Shown here one piece after another: positions 6,885-15,116 of a DNA stretch of 27,631 nucleotides (position 1 is its first letter; every line of letters begins with the position of its first letter). This DNA comes from Prevotella sp. (GTDB taxonomy: Bacteria; Bacteroidota; Bacteroidia; Bacteroidales; Bacteroidaceae): assembly GCA_016291915.1 (NCBI GenBank), contig JAEEZP010000140.1:1-27631 (forward strand), given 5' to 3'. The notes under the pieces are model-generated. The model was not told where the DNA came from, searched no databases, and saw only the letters and a program-made list of their open reading frames with translations. The position numbers were made by a program, and so were the translations under genes.

Positions 6885-7436
6885 TTATCTCAGTCGTTTA
6901 TAGCAGTAGATACCACGGTCGTTCTCCAACAACAAACTGTCAACACCCAACTCATACACGCTGAAGGTGTCTGTAGAGAGCACCAAGCGTCCGTTGTTGA
7001 TCTTCCATTCACGATATGGATGAGGCTCATGGGTGTCACCCTCTACGATACCACCTTCCAGGATCTCAAAGCTACGGTCTAAGGCTACCCACTTACCCAA
7101 TAAGGTGGTGAGATTGACAACCATATTGGAACGCATCACGTCGTCTTCATCCTTATAAACGATAGCCGCCATACGGTCACCTACGGCCATACCACCTCTG
7201 ACACTCATCACAGAGTCGGTATTCACCATGATAATCAATGTATCGTTTTTATCGGTAATCAATTCCAGGGTATGCATGGCACTGCCATCACCGCAACGGC
7301 CATACAGGGTTGTATCCACCACTTCTACAGAATCGTTCATGTCTGAATCTAATACGGGTGCCGGTTTCTTATCATTACAAGCGGTGATGCCCATCATGAA
7401 TAATACTAAACACAAATAAAAGGTACCTCTCTTCAT
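6885..7436 (-). CDS. Small lipoprotein, possibly lipocalin-like
   Basis: A 183-aa protein with a lipoprotein signal peptide ending in the lipobox ITAC (Cys20), so it should be anchored in the inner or outer membrane facing the periplasm. The mature part is beta-rich with repeated paired strands (LITDKNDTLIIMVN, MAAIVYKDEDDVM) and a second half GKWVALDRSFEILEGG...WKINNGRLVLSTDTFSVYELG, the layout of Bacteroidetes lipocalin-like proteins; no catalytic motif is seen. A start 13 codons upstream (7475) is possible but would overlap mazG by 35 nt and add a basic stretch ahead of the signal peptide, so the ATG at 7436, 4 nt after the mazG stop, is preferred. It lies between two housekeeping genes. 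Function unknown. Confidence 0.65.
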   Translation of the reverse strand: MKRGTFYLCLVLFMMGITACNDKKPAPVLDSDMNDSVEVVDTTLYGRCGDGSAMHTLELITDKNDTLIIMVNTDSVMSVRGGMAVGDRMAAIVYKDEDDVMRSNMVVNLTTLLGKWVALDRSFEILEGGIVEGDTHEPHPYREWKINNGRLVLSTDTFSVYELGVDSLLLENDRGIYCYKRLR

Positions 7437-7440
7437 ATTG

Positions 7441-8301
7441 TTACTCTTTGACGTTTTCTTTTTCCTTTGCTTCATTCCACAGTTTATCCATTTCCTCCAA
7501 CGACATCTCTGTCAATGGCTTACCACTCTTAATAGAATGGTCCTCCACATAGTTGAAACGACGGATGAACTTCTGATTCGTATGCTCCAAAGCCGTGTCA
7601 GGATTCAGATGATAAAGACGGGCTGCATTGATGACAGAGAAAAGGAAATCACCTAATTCCCGGACAGATTTGTCTTTATCCTCCTTACGCAACTCCGTTT
7701 CCAACTCATCCAACTCCTCACGAACCTTCTTCCATACATCCTGTCGGTCTTCCCAGTCGAAACCCACATTACGGGCTTTCTCCTGAATACGGAATGCTTT
7801 GATCAGTGATGGCAAACTGCGTGGCACACCAGAAAGTACCCGTTTGTTACCGTCTTTCTCCTTCAACTTAATCTGCTCCCAGTTCTGCAGAACCTGATCA
7901 GCTGTCTTTGCATCGGCAAACTCCCTGTCTTTCTCCTCTTCTCCATAAGGTAAGGGCTTGGGATGTGTTTTGCCGATCTGTGAAGGATGATAGATATGTG
8001 GATGTCGGAAGATCAGTTTATCAGCCTGTTGATTACATACATCTGCAATATCAAACGACTCTGTCTCACTGCCAATCTTTGAATAGAACAAGACATGCAT
8101 CAGCACATCCCCCAACTCCTTGCAGATATCTTTCTTGTCACCGGCGATCAGTGCATCGCACAGTTCGTATGTCTCCTCTATTGTATTGGGCCTGAGACTC
8201 TCATTCGTCTGTTTCTTATCCCAAGGACATTTCTCTCTCAACTGGTCGAGGACATCCAAGAGTTTTTCAAAAGCAGCTAATTTCTCTTCTTTTGTATGCA
8301 T
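7441..8301 (-). CDS. mazG: Nucleoside triphosphate pyrophosphohydrolase MazG
   Basis: A 286-aa all-alpha NTP pyrophosphohydrolase that hydrolyses (d)NTPs to monophosphates plus pyrophosphate, cleaning the nucleotide pool and, in E. coli, lowering ppGpp during starvation. Two MazG repeats are visible. The first has LREKCPWDKKQTNESLRP, then the magnesium-binding EETYE (42-46) and KELGD (61-65). The second, near residues 185-225, has REELDELETEL and RELGDFLFSVINAARLY. Length is a little above the 263 aa of E. coli MazG. It is the first gene of its operon, about 20 nt downstream of a consensus promoter, and is followed by the small lipoprotein and rnz. Assignment is firm. Confidence 0.95.
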   Translation of the reverse strand: MHTKEEKLAAFEKLLDVLDQLREKCPWDKKQTNESLRPNTIEETYELCDALIAGDKKDICKELGDVLMHVLFYSKIGSETESFDIADVCNQQADKLIFRHPHIYHPSQIGKTHPKPLPYGEEEKDREFADAKTADQVLQNWEQIKLKEKDGNKRVLSGVPRSLPSLIKAFRIQEKARNVGFDWEDRQDVWKKVREELDELETELRKEDKDKSVRELGDFLFSVINAARLYHLNPDTALEHTNQKFIRRFNYVEDHSIKSGKPLTEMSLEEMDKLWNEAKEKENVKE

Positions 8302-8327
8302 AATCGATTATTCATCCATAACAAGGG

Positions 8328-8359
8328 CAAAAATACAAGAAAATATGGAAAAAAACAAA
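8328..8359 (-). promoter_or_regulatory. Promoter of the mazG-lipoprotein-rnz operon
   Basis: On the minus strand TTTG (8359-8356), a 20-nt spacer, then TATTTTTG (8335-8328) give an exact Bacteroidota promoter about 27 nt before the mazG ATG. Confidence 0.8.
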
Positions 8360-8374
8360 TAATATCGATATTTT

Positions 8375-8400
8375 CAATTATCAATTATCAATTATCAATT
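8375..8400. repeat. 7-bp tandem repeat (CAATTAT)
   Basis: Units CAATTAT start at 8375, 8382 and 8389, with a partial copy to 8400 that runs into the left arm of the hairpin at 8397-8413. Confidence 0.8.
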
Positions 8401-8413
8401 GCCTTCGGCAATT
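8397..8413 (-). terminator. Hairpin after the alpha/beta hydrolase gene
   Basis: A perfect stem AATTGCC/GGCAATT with a 3-nt loop lies 2 nt beyond the stop at 8416. No strong T-tract follows on the minus strand, so termination would be weak or factor-dependent. Confidence 0.55.
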
Positions 8414-8415
8414 AT

Positions 8416-9357
8416 TCATTTAAGAAAGTCTCTCAACCGCTGTACATACTCTTTTGGATAATCACGATAAGAACAGCCATGGTGTGTTCCTTTCGTAATC
8501 CACAGTTCCTTTTCTCCTTTTTTGTTCTTGTATAACGGATGCACCATCTCAGAGGGCACGAAATGATCATCGTCACCATGGATAAACAACATGGGATATC
8601 GGCATTGTGCTACTTGCTTAAGAGAGGAGGCTTCCTTGAATCCCCATCCTTCTTGTAATCGGCAAATAAGATCAGCAGCATATAACAAAGGGAATGGTGA
8701 CAATCCGAATTCTTCTTTCAACTCATACTTAAACTCATCCCACACACTGGTATAACCACAGTCTTCCACAAACTTCACTGAGCGGATACCCTCCGGCATC
8801 TGCTCTCCCGAAACATTCATCGTGAGCGCACCACCCATGGAGATACCATGCACTACCATCGTGTCTGTCTTAAAACGCTCCATCCATTCCAACACATCCT
8901 TTCGCTCACGCCAGCCCATACCAATCCGTTTACCCTCACTCAGTCCATGGGCATGCAGATCAGGCACTATTACCTCGTATCCTAATAACTGTTCATAGAT
9001 ACGGGCAATCATCATCATACCTAAACCCTGATCACGCCAACCATGCAAGAGTATGGCCATCCGATGATTACTAACCTGATGACGGATGATATAGGCATGA
9101 TGACGCTCACCCGTTGACATATATAATAAGGTATCGGTAATAGCATGGTTTTGACGAAGACTATCCATCCAAGAGTCTACTTCCGGATAATCGTTAACCA
9201 CATGTGCAAACCGTGTAGCCGTATCCGTACGGTTCTCATTGGGTGCCAGCGCATAGTCAATAAGATATACACTACCTCCTATTGTTGCGATGCAGAATAC
9301 CAGCAATAAGATGACTGTCAACACAATTAAATGTGAAAGAAGATTTCGTCTTTTCAT
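8416..9357 (-). CDS. Membrane-anchored alpha/beta hydrolase
   Basis: A 313-aa alpha/beta-hydrolase-fold protein with an N-terminal hydrophobic helix (about 8-34) that should anchor it in the membrane with the enzyme on the periplasmic side. The fold's landmarks are in order: oxyanion segment LLHGWRDQG (about 103), nucleophile elbow GISMG with Ser173, acid Asp264 in HGDDDHFVP, and the catalytic His at 292 or 293 in GTHHG. Sequence resembles the serine aminopeptidase S33/YfhR-type hydrolases of Bacteroidetes; substrate cannot be told and could be an ester, amide or peptide. It is a single-gene unit with its own -7 box and a hairpin after the stop. All catalytic residues are present. Confidence 0.88.
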   Translation of the reverse strand: MKRRNLLSHLIVLTVILLLVFCIATIGGSVYLIDYALAPNENRTDTATRFAHVVNDYPEVDSWMDSLRQNHAITDTLLYMSTGERHHAYIIRHQVSNHRMAILLHGWRDQGLGMMMIARIYEQLLGYEVIVPDLHAHGLSEGKRIGMGWRERKDVLEWMERFKTDTMVVHGISMGGALTMNVSGEQMPEGIRSVKFVEDCGYTSVWDEFKYELKEEFGLSPFPLLYAADLICRLQEGWGFKEASSLKQVAQCRYPMLFIHGDDDHFVPSEMVHPLYKNKKGEKELWITKGTHHGCSYRDYPKEYVQRLRDFLK

Positions 9358-9374
9358 CTCCCATTATTTTTCTG

Positions 9375-9382
9375 CAAAGATA
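9375..9382 (-). promoter_or_regulatory. -7 box of the alpha/beta hydrolase gene
   Basis: On the minus strand TATCTTTG followed by C fits TAnnTTTG, about 18 nt before the ATG. A TTTG is present but only 12 nt upstream, and none sits at the usual distance. Confidence 0.5.
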
Positions 9383-9396
9383 ATAATAATTTCCCA

Positions 9397-9442
9397 AACT
9401 ATGAACTCTTAACTATGAACTCTTAACTATGAACTCTTAACT
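9397..9442. repeat. 14-bp (2 x 7) tandem repeat
   Basis: The 14-bp unit AACTATGAACTCTT occurs at 9397, 9411 and 9425 plus 4 nt more. It is built from two related heptads, AACTATG and AACTCTT. It lies directly beside the terminator of the SusCD operon. Confidence 0.85.
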
Positions 9443-9443
9443 A

Positions 9444-9471
9444 AAAAGAGGTGCCCTTGAGCACCTCTTTT
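9444..9471 (-). terminator. Intrinsic terminator of the SusC/SusD operon
   Basis: A perfect 11-bp stem AAAAGAGGTGC/GCACCTCTTTT with a 6-nt loop begins 8 nt past the susD-like stop. On the minus strand it ends in a run of T, the standard intrinsic terminator form. Confidence 0.9.
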
Positions 9472-9479
9472 GAATGATT

Positions 9480-11744
9480 TTATTCGTCTAATGGATCGTA
9501 TGTTCCGTTAGATCCATTGTGATAGTAATCCTCCCATCCTACTGTCTGAGGCAGATCAGGGTTAGCGATTTGCTCACCCTGTGACAATCCCCACAAGTAA
9601 TAACGTGGGTGCCATGTCATAGTAAGCGGTGTGTTGTTAGAATCGTATGCATCACCCTTCAGCTTCTTACGAGTCAGGTAAGTATCATAGAATCCTTTCA
9701 ACTTATTGAGCTGATCCTCCAATGGCTCCTTCACGATAGTCTCACTCAGGTCGACAGCATAAGCGTCACGCTCAGCACGGGTCATCAACTTGATGATTGG
9801 GTCTGGATTGGTTTTATCCCTTGCCTCGACATTATCACCTTTGTTGAATGGCCATGTACGTCCGCTGGTACCATCGGAGTAGTTGTACTTATCCTGGAGA
9901 CGGAATACGAACTCATCACGACGCTGTCCTACGAATGGCTTGAAGCCTAAGTAAGTACAGGTATTACCACCCCAACCGGTCAGTGCCTTGCAACCGGCAG
10001 CAGCAAAGTCCTTACCACCATCGAAGAGCAACCAGCGACGCATATCCTCGAAGCGCTTACCCTCATATGCGAACTCAATCTGACGCTCGTACAGAATAGC
10101 AGCCATACAAGCGGCCTCGTCAGAAGAAAGGTTTGCAGACAGACCGTAGTTATTCTCAGAAGTGTAACCGGCACGTGCACGGATACGCTTCAGGATATCC
10201 ACAGCCTCGCTCAAATTACCACTCTGACAAGCAGCCTCTGCAAGGTTCAATAATACTTCAGCGTAGCGGATTTCCATCGTAGAGGTCATACACTCACGGA
10301 AACCGACGTTCTTACCATCGATATGGTAATTGTAATTTTTACTTGGGTTTACATCAAAGTCATCAGAGAACTTACGTATATAAATACCTTGAACATTTGT
10401 GAACAAGTTATCTGCACCGAAGTGATCACCATTCATCGGGTTGTTATAATTAGCCTTATCATTATACCATACATAGTTCCAGAGGATGTACTTGTCACCG
10501 GTATAGGGGTTGGCACTGGTGCCAGTATTTGGATCACCATCAAAACGCCAGTACTCACCTGGGAATGCGAAGGTACGATAGAAACGTGGATCACGGTTCA
10601 TAAACGGATGCTCAGCATCGTAAGCGATAGAAGAAGCCTCCAGCTTGGTATATGAATCGTAGGTGCTCGGACGCTTGCCATCCTTCATGGGGAAGAGGTC
10701 GACAATCATATCAGTAGGTTTCTTACCACCAGAACCAAGGGCATTGGCCGGACGGATCTGCTGCTCCCACAGGTTGTTACGCTGATAGTCAGGAGTAAGG
10801 TCAGGAGTATACTTGTTGTAGCAAGATACGAAGACTGCCTCTGGGTTACCTACAATCTGCAGGAACATCTTTGCCCAACCGGAACCGTTCTTACCCGGAT
10901 CATTCTCATTAGCAAGACCATAACCACAAGCATTAATTGTCGGTAACTCTTTCTTGATGGTTTCGTAAGCATTGGTCCATCGAGTCTTATCGTTAGCACG
11001 GTTGAAGAGCGGACTTGCCCACAGGATCATCATACGATGTTTTAAGGCCAAGCAGGTACCGGTTGTAACACGGCCCCAGTCGTTTGCAGACCAAGAGCTC
11101 TCAATGGTCTTCTTTCGAAGCATCTCAGCTGAATTATCGAGCTCAGTGCAGATAAACTCATACACTTCCTTTGCGGATGACCACGGAGTAACTGATTCAG
11201 GAACAGGTTCTTGCACCTCTGTTATGATAGGCACTGCTCCGTAGTAACGGAACAAGAGGTAGTAACACCAGGCACGGAGGAAATAAGCCTGACCCAACAA
11301 CTCATTCTTCTCATCATCAGAAAGAGAACCCTTTTGGATACCGGCGATGGTCTCATTAATCTCACGGATACGAGTCCATGAAGAACCGAAGTAACCAGGA
11401 GCACCAGAGGTACCATTAACGGTATTCATCTCTACCTGCGGATTTACGAAGATTCCGAAGTTGCGGTATTCCTCAGTACTCTGAGAATGATCGTCGGCCA
11501 TACCAATACTATTGTACTGCCAAATCTGACTGCCACGAGCCTGGATATTCGGCAGAGTAATGCGGTAACACTCGTTCAAACGACCATTGGCACCACTGTA
11601 ATAGTCATAGATTTCAGATGATTGATTACTGTAGTTCTTCTTATCCTCGATGAACTGATCGCTACAGCTGGTCATCAATGTTGCTGCAGCCATAGTGAGG
11701 CAGACAGCACCTATATTAAATATTCTTTTCATTGTCGTTGTCAT
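9480..11744 (-). CDS. SusD/RagB family glycan-binding outer-membrane lipoprotein
   Basis: A 754-aa SusD-like lipoprotein that binds glycan at the cell surface and forms the lid over its SusC partner. The signal peptide ends in a lipobox MTSC (Cys27). Family signatures are the N-terminal AYFLRAWCYYLLFRYYGAVPI, the middle stretch EIRYAEVLLNLAEAACQSG with ILKRIRARAGY, and the C-terminal LYERQIEFAYEGKRFEDMRRW followed by domain 2 (WHPRYYLWGLSQGEQIANPDLPQ, in two parts). It is clearly longer than the usual 500-600 aa; the extra length is spread through loops and a C-terminal region. The start codon overlaps the SusC stop by one base (TAATG), indicating translational coupling; a second ATG four codons in (11732) is an alternative. 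Substrate cannot be read from the sequence. Confidence 0.93.
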   Translation of the reverse strand: MTTTMKRIFNIGAVCLTMAAATLMTSCSDQFIEDKKNYSNQSSEIYDYYSGANGRLNECYRITLPNIQARGSQIWQYNSIGMADDHSQSTEEYRNFGIFVNPQVEMNTVNGTSGAPGYFGSSWTRIREINETIAGIQKGSLSDDEKNELLGQAYFLRAWCYYLLFRYYGAVPIITEVQEPVPESVTPWSSAKEVYEFICTELDNSAEMLRKKTIESSWSANDWGRVTTGTCLALKHRMMILWASPLFNRANDKTRWTNAYETIKKELPTINACGYGLANENDPGKNGSGWAKMFLQIVGNPEAVFVSCYNKYTPDLTPDYQRNNLWEQQIRPANALGSGGKKPTDMIVDLFPMKDGKRPSTYDSYTKLEASSIAYDAEHPFMNRDPRFYRTFAFPGEYWRFDGDPNTGTSANPYTGDKYILWNYVWYNDKANYNNPMNGDHFGADNLFTNVQGIYIRKFSDDFDVNPSKNYNYHIDGKNVGFRECMTSTMEIRYAEVLLNLAEAACQSGNLSEAVDILKRIRARAGYTSENNYGLSANLSSDEAACMAAILYERQIEFAYEGKRFEDMRRWLLFDGGKDFAAAGCKALTGWGGNTCTYLGFKPFVGQRRDEFVFRLQDKYNYSDGTSGRTWPFNKGDNVEARDKTNPDPIIKLMTRAERDAYAVDLSETIVKEPLEDQLNKLKGFYDTYLTRKKLKGDAYDSNNTPLTMTWHPRYYLWGLSQGEQIANPDLPQTVGWEDYYHNGSNGTYDPLDE

Positions 11745-14700
11745 TAGAAGGTTACGTTAACACCGAGGGTAAACTTACGCAAAGCGGGATATACACCATA
11801 ACTCATCATCGGATCGATAAAGTTGTCTGGATACGGGTTGTAGAAGCTCAACAGGTTCTGACCAGTCACGTTTACACGGATAGATTCTGCATACAACAGT
11901 TTGCAAATACTCTTCGGCAACTTATAAGCTACGGTCAGACGGTTCAGGCTCACGCGAGCGGCACTGACACGCCAGAAGGTAGATGCTCTGTTATTCACGC
12001 TTGAGTAGCGCATGTTTGGATAGTAAGCCTCACGGTTGGCTGACATCAGCAGGTTACCTGATGCATCGTAGATATCGTTGTAAACGAACATGTCATCAGG
12101 ATTCCAGAAGGAAGGCATGTTGACATACTCGAGGAGTCGGTAACCCAGACTGTTGTTAGAAGACACGCCATCGTTTGGTGCCAGGGCACTGCCAGGAATA
12201 GTGCTATAACCACCCCAGCTGGCTGCCATCTGTGCAGATACTGACAGACTCTTATAGTCGGCACTCAGGTTGAGAGAGAAGTGATAAGGATTGCTGCGGT
12301 GAGAGAGCTGTACCTCATCAAGAGCATCGATGATACCATCCGGACCATTATATTCCTTTGTTCCTTCCTTCAGAGAACCACGGATATCCTTATAGATCAA
12401 CATACCCGGACGTACCTGATCCTTTGTCATACCTAAGTAGCTGGTGATGTTATACTGTTTGAAGTACTCCTCGATATCCTGGAAGCTGCGGAACATACCG
12501 ATGCACTGCATACCCCAAGAACCACGGTCGGTACGCTCACCCTCACGGATAGACTTGTAATAGTTGCTGGTAGGCCACTCCATCAAGAGCACCTTGTTGT
12601 CAGATGTACCGGTATTCAACTGGATCTTATACTTGAAGTCCTTACCGATCTTGTCACGCCAGGTGATAGAGATCTCAGTTCCCCAGCTATCCATCTCACC
12701 CCAGTTCTGTTTAGCACTACTTGCACCTACAGTCTGTGGAACAGAGGCATTCCAAGTAAGCAACATATCACGATCCCATACATAGTAAGCATCGATATTG
12801 AAACCTAAGCGGCTGTTCAACACACTGAAGTCGAAACCGATATTACCCTTATAAGACTTATCCCAGTGAACATTTTCATTAATACTTGCGCCATTATTAA
12901 CTGAAATATGGCTTCCTGCAACGCCATTCTCACCGAAAATAGCACCCTTGTCAGAAGCGACATTGTAAGTCTGCATCCACTGCCAAGCAGAGATATTATC
13001 ACGACCAGTCAAACCGAAAGAAGCACGTACCTTGAAGAAGTCGAGCCACTTGATACCCTTCATGAACTTCTCCTCGCTCAAGATCCAACCAGCAGAGAGA
13101 GATGGGAATACGCCCCAATAGTTATTTGGGTGGAACTTCTGAGAAGCATCAGAACGTACGAGGAACTCCAAGAGGTAACGATCCGCATAATTGTAATTCA
13201 GACGACCGATATAAGAAAGCGTACCTGATTCGTTACGGCCCCAGTCTGCAGTAGTTTTACCACCATCTCCTGAATTAATAGAATTGGCCTGACCTGTTGA
13301 GAACTCGTAAGGCTTGGTACCCTGACCGAGCAGATCTTCGAACTCGCTCTCAGACTTCTCGATAGAGAAAAGACCGTTCACACTGTGATCACCGAACTCA
13401 CGGGCATAAGAAACAGTGAAGTTCAACTGATAGTTGTCTGAACGACTCATCGTACGCTGGATATAACCTCCATCAGTACCATTAGAAATCTTAGCGTTAT
13501 TATGACCCATCAAGAAGTTATTGTCGGACAATACGGTATTGTTGTAGAAGTCCTCTTGACCGGGAACGAGCGTATAGAGGTGCTCACCGCTACCTGTACG
13601 CTGGTTCAGACGATATACGGCGAATGCTGTACCAAACTCATTACCCTTATCCGTCTTGATAGCCTTAGAATAGCTCAGACGCAGTTTCAAACCTTTCAGG
13701 ATGTAGCTCCAACCGAAGTCGTAGTCAACAGCACCACTGACATAGAGGTTAGAATTCATGGAACGCATATAGTCGCTGGAATTCTGCAGATACTCATAGT
13801 TATAGGTCTGGTTAGCAGTAATCTCACCATTGGTAATACCATAGGTAGCCATTGGATAACCGTTGAGGTACTCAGGGATATATCTTGGATGAGTTAACAG
13901 CATGTTGTAGTCCTTATCAGCAGAAGTACTCTGTACCTTCATCAACGGCTTGTTCTGCTTACCGTAGTCACCAGACACCTGCAGAGAAGCCTTCAGCCAC
14001 TTACCTAACTTAGCGTCAACACCTGCACGGAAGTTCCAGCGGTCGTAATCCAACTTACCGAGGTTACCGTCCTGGTTAAAGTAAGAAATGCTTGCATAGT
14101 AGTTAGCCTTTTCTGTAGCACCACTGATGTTCACACTGTGCTGCTGAGTAACAGCCATCTTCCAGTGGTCATCAAGCAGGTTGTAGTTCAGACTCTTCAT
14201 GGCCTCGAGCTCGTCAGCCTGGAAGATGTCATAACGCTGATTGATATTGGTCTCAGTAGGATCAGCCATACGTGCTGCGTTCCACAGACGACCATAGTCA
14301 TAAGTGCTCAGCATCTTCGGAGGGCTCACAGCGTCGGTGAAACCGAAGTTACCGCTATAAGAGATCTGCGGAGCACCTTCCTTACCTTTCTTAGTAGTAA
14401 CGAGGACAACACCGTTAGCAGCACGTGCACCATACACAGCTGCGGCGGCATCCTTCAAGATAGAGATATTCTCAATAGAGTTAGGATCCAAGTTGTTGAA
14501 TGCCTCAGAGTCAAGGATGAATCCGTCGATCACATACAAAGGAGACTGAGCACTCACACCGATAGCAGACAGATCACCGGCACCACGAATGGTGAGTGAA
14601 GAGGTGCTACCCGGACGGTTACCACCACTGCTGATGCTAACACCATTGATCAAACCACGGAGTGATCCGGTAAGGTCATTGGTAGCCAGGTCGGTGATTT

Positions 14701-15085
14701 CCTCTACAGGAACGGTCTCAACAGATCCTGTCAAGTGTGACTTTTTCTGCGTACCGTAACCTACCACAACCACTTCCTCAATCATCTGAGCATCTTCCTT
14801 CAGCACCACCTTGGCTGCTTTGTTCATGTCAGTGATAGTCTGAGAGATATAACCGATAAATGATACCACCAATTGACTCTTGGCAGGTACACTGATCGTG
14901 AAATTACCGTCGAAATCGGTAATCGTACCGGTTGTAGAACCTTTTACCTGAACGGTAGCACCGATGATCGGTTCACCGGCCTCGTCTACAACTGTACCTT
15001 TAACTGTAGTCTGTGCTGATGCATTCAGTGAAACGATAGACATCAGTAGCACCAGACAGATATAGAATAATTTATTTTTCTTCAT
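11744..15085 (-). CDS. SusC/RagA family TonB-dependent outer-membrane transporter
   Basis: An 1113-aa TonB-dependent transporter that imports oligosaccharides across the outer membrane with energy from TonB-ExbBD. In order: signal peptide (about 1-25, ending SLNASAQ), a carboxypeptidase-regulatory-like beta-sandwich (about 27-105, VKGTVVDEAGEPIIGATV...FIGY), the TonB-box/plug start IEEVVVVGYGTQKKSHLTGS, the plug with YVIDGFILDS and ILKDAAAAVYGARAANGVVL, and a 22-strand barrel ending in LGVNVTF with the C-terminal Phe needed for barrel insertion. The length is typical and no break is seen. It follows the DUF4957-type gene by 31 nt and is coupled to the SusD gene. Together they form a glycan capture and import pair. 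Confidence 0.96.
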   Translation of the reverse strand: MKKNKLFYICLVLLMSIVSLNASAQTTVKGTVVDEAGEPIIGATVQVKGSTTGTITDFDGNFTISVPAKSQLVVSFIGYISQTITDMNKAAKVVLKEDAQMIEEVVVVGYGTQKKSHLTGSVETVPVEEITDLATNDLTGSLRGLINGVSISSGGNRPGSTSSLTIRGAGDLSAIGVSAQSPLYVIDGFILDSEAFNNLDPNSIENISILKDAAAAVYGARAANGVVLVTTKKGKEGAPQISYSGNFGFTDAVSPPKMLSTYDYGRLWNAARMADPTETNINQRYDIFQADELEAMKSLNYNLLDDHWKMAVTQQHSVNISGATEKANYYASISYFNQDGNLGKLDYDRWNFRAGVDAKLGKWLKASLQVSGDYGKQNKPLMKVQSTSADKDYNMLLTHPRYIPEYLNGYPMATYGITNGEITANQTYNYEYLQNSSDYMRSMNSNLYVSGAVDYDFGWSYILKGLKLRLSYSKAIKTDKGNEFGTAFAVYRLNQRTGSGEHLYTLVPGQEDFYNNTVLSDNNFLMGHNNAKISNGTDGGYIQRTMSRSDNYQLNFTVSYAREFGDHSVNGLFSIEKSESEFEDLLGQGTKPYEFSTGQANSINSGDGGKTTADWGRNESGTLSYIGRLNYNYADRYLLEFLVRSDASQKFHPNNYWGVFPSLSAGWILSEEKFMKGIKWLDFFKVRASFGLTGRDNISAWQWMQTYNVASDKGAIFGENGVAGSHISVNNGASINENVHWDKSYKGNIGFDFSVLNSRLGFNIDAYYVWDRDMLLTWNASVPQTVGASSAKQNWGEMDSWGTEISITWRDKIGKDFKYKIQLNTGTSDNKVLLMEWPTSNYYKSIREGERTDRGSWGMQCIGMFRSFQDIEEYFKQYNITSYLGMTKDQVRPGMLIYKDIRGSLKEGTKEYNGPDGIIDALDEVQLSHRSNPYHFSLNLSADYKSLSVSAQMAASWGGYSTIPGSALAPNDGVSSNNSLGYRLLEYVNMPSFWNPDDMFVYNDIYDASGNLLMSANREAYYPNMRYSSVNNRASTFWRVSAARVSLNRLTVAYKLPKSICKLLYAESIRVNVTGQNLLSFYNPYPDNFIDPMMSYGVYPALRKFTLGVNVTF

Positions 15086-15116
15086 AATAATCTTTTTGTT
15101 TTAGAGTGTTACTGAT

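Noticed and set aside
14138..14599. 153-codon open frame antisense to the SusC gene, with several similar frames opposite SusC/SusD
   Set aside because: They sit fully opposite well-supported coding sequence and have no recognisable features.
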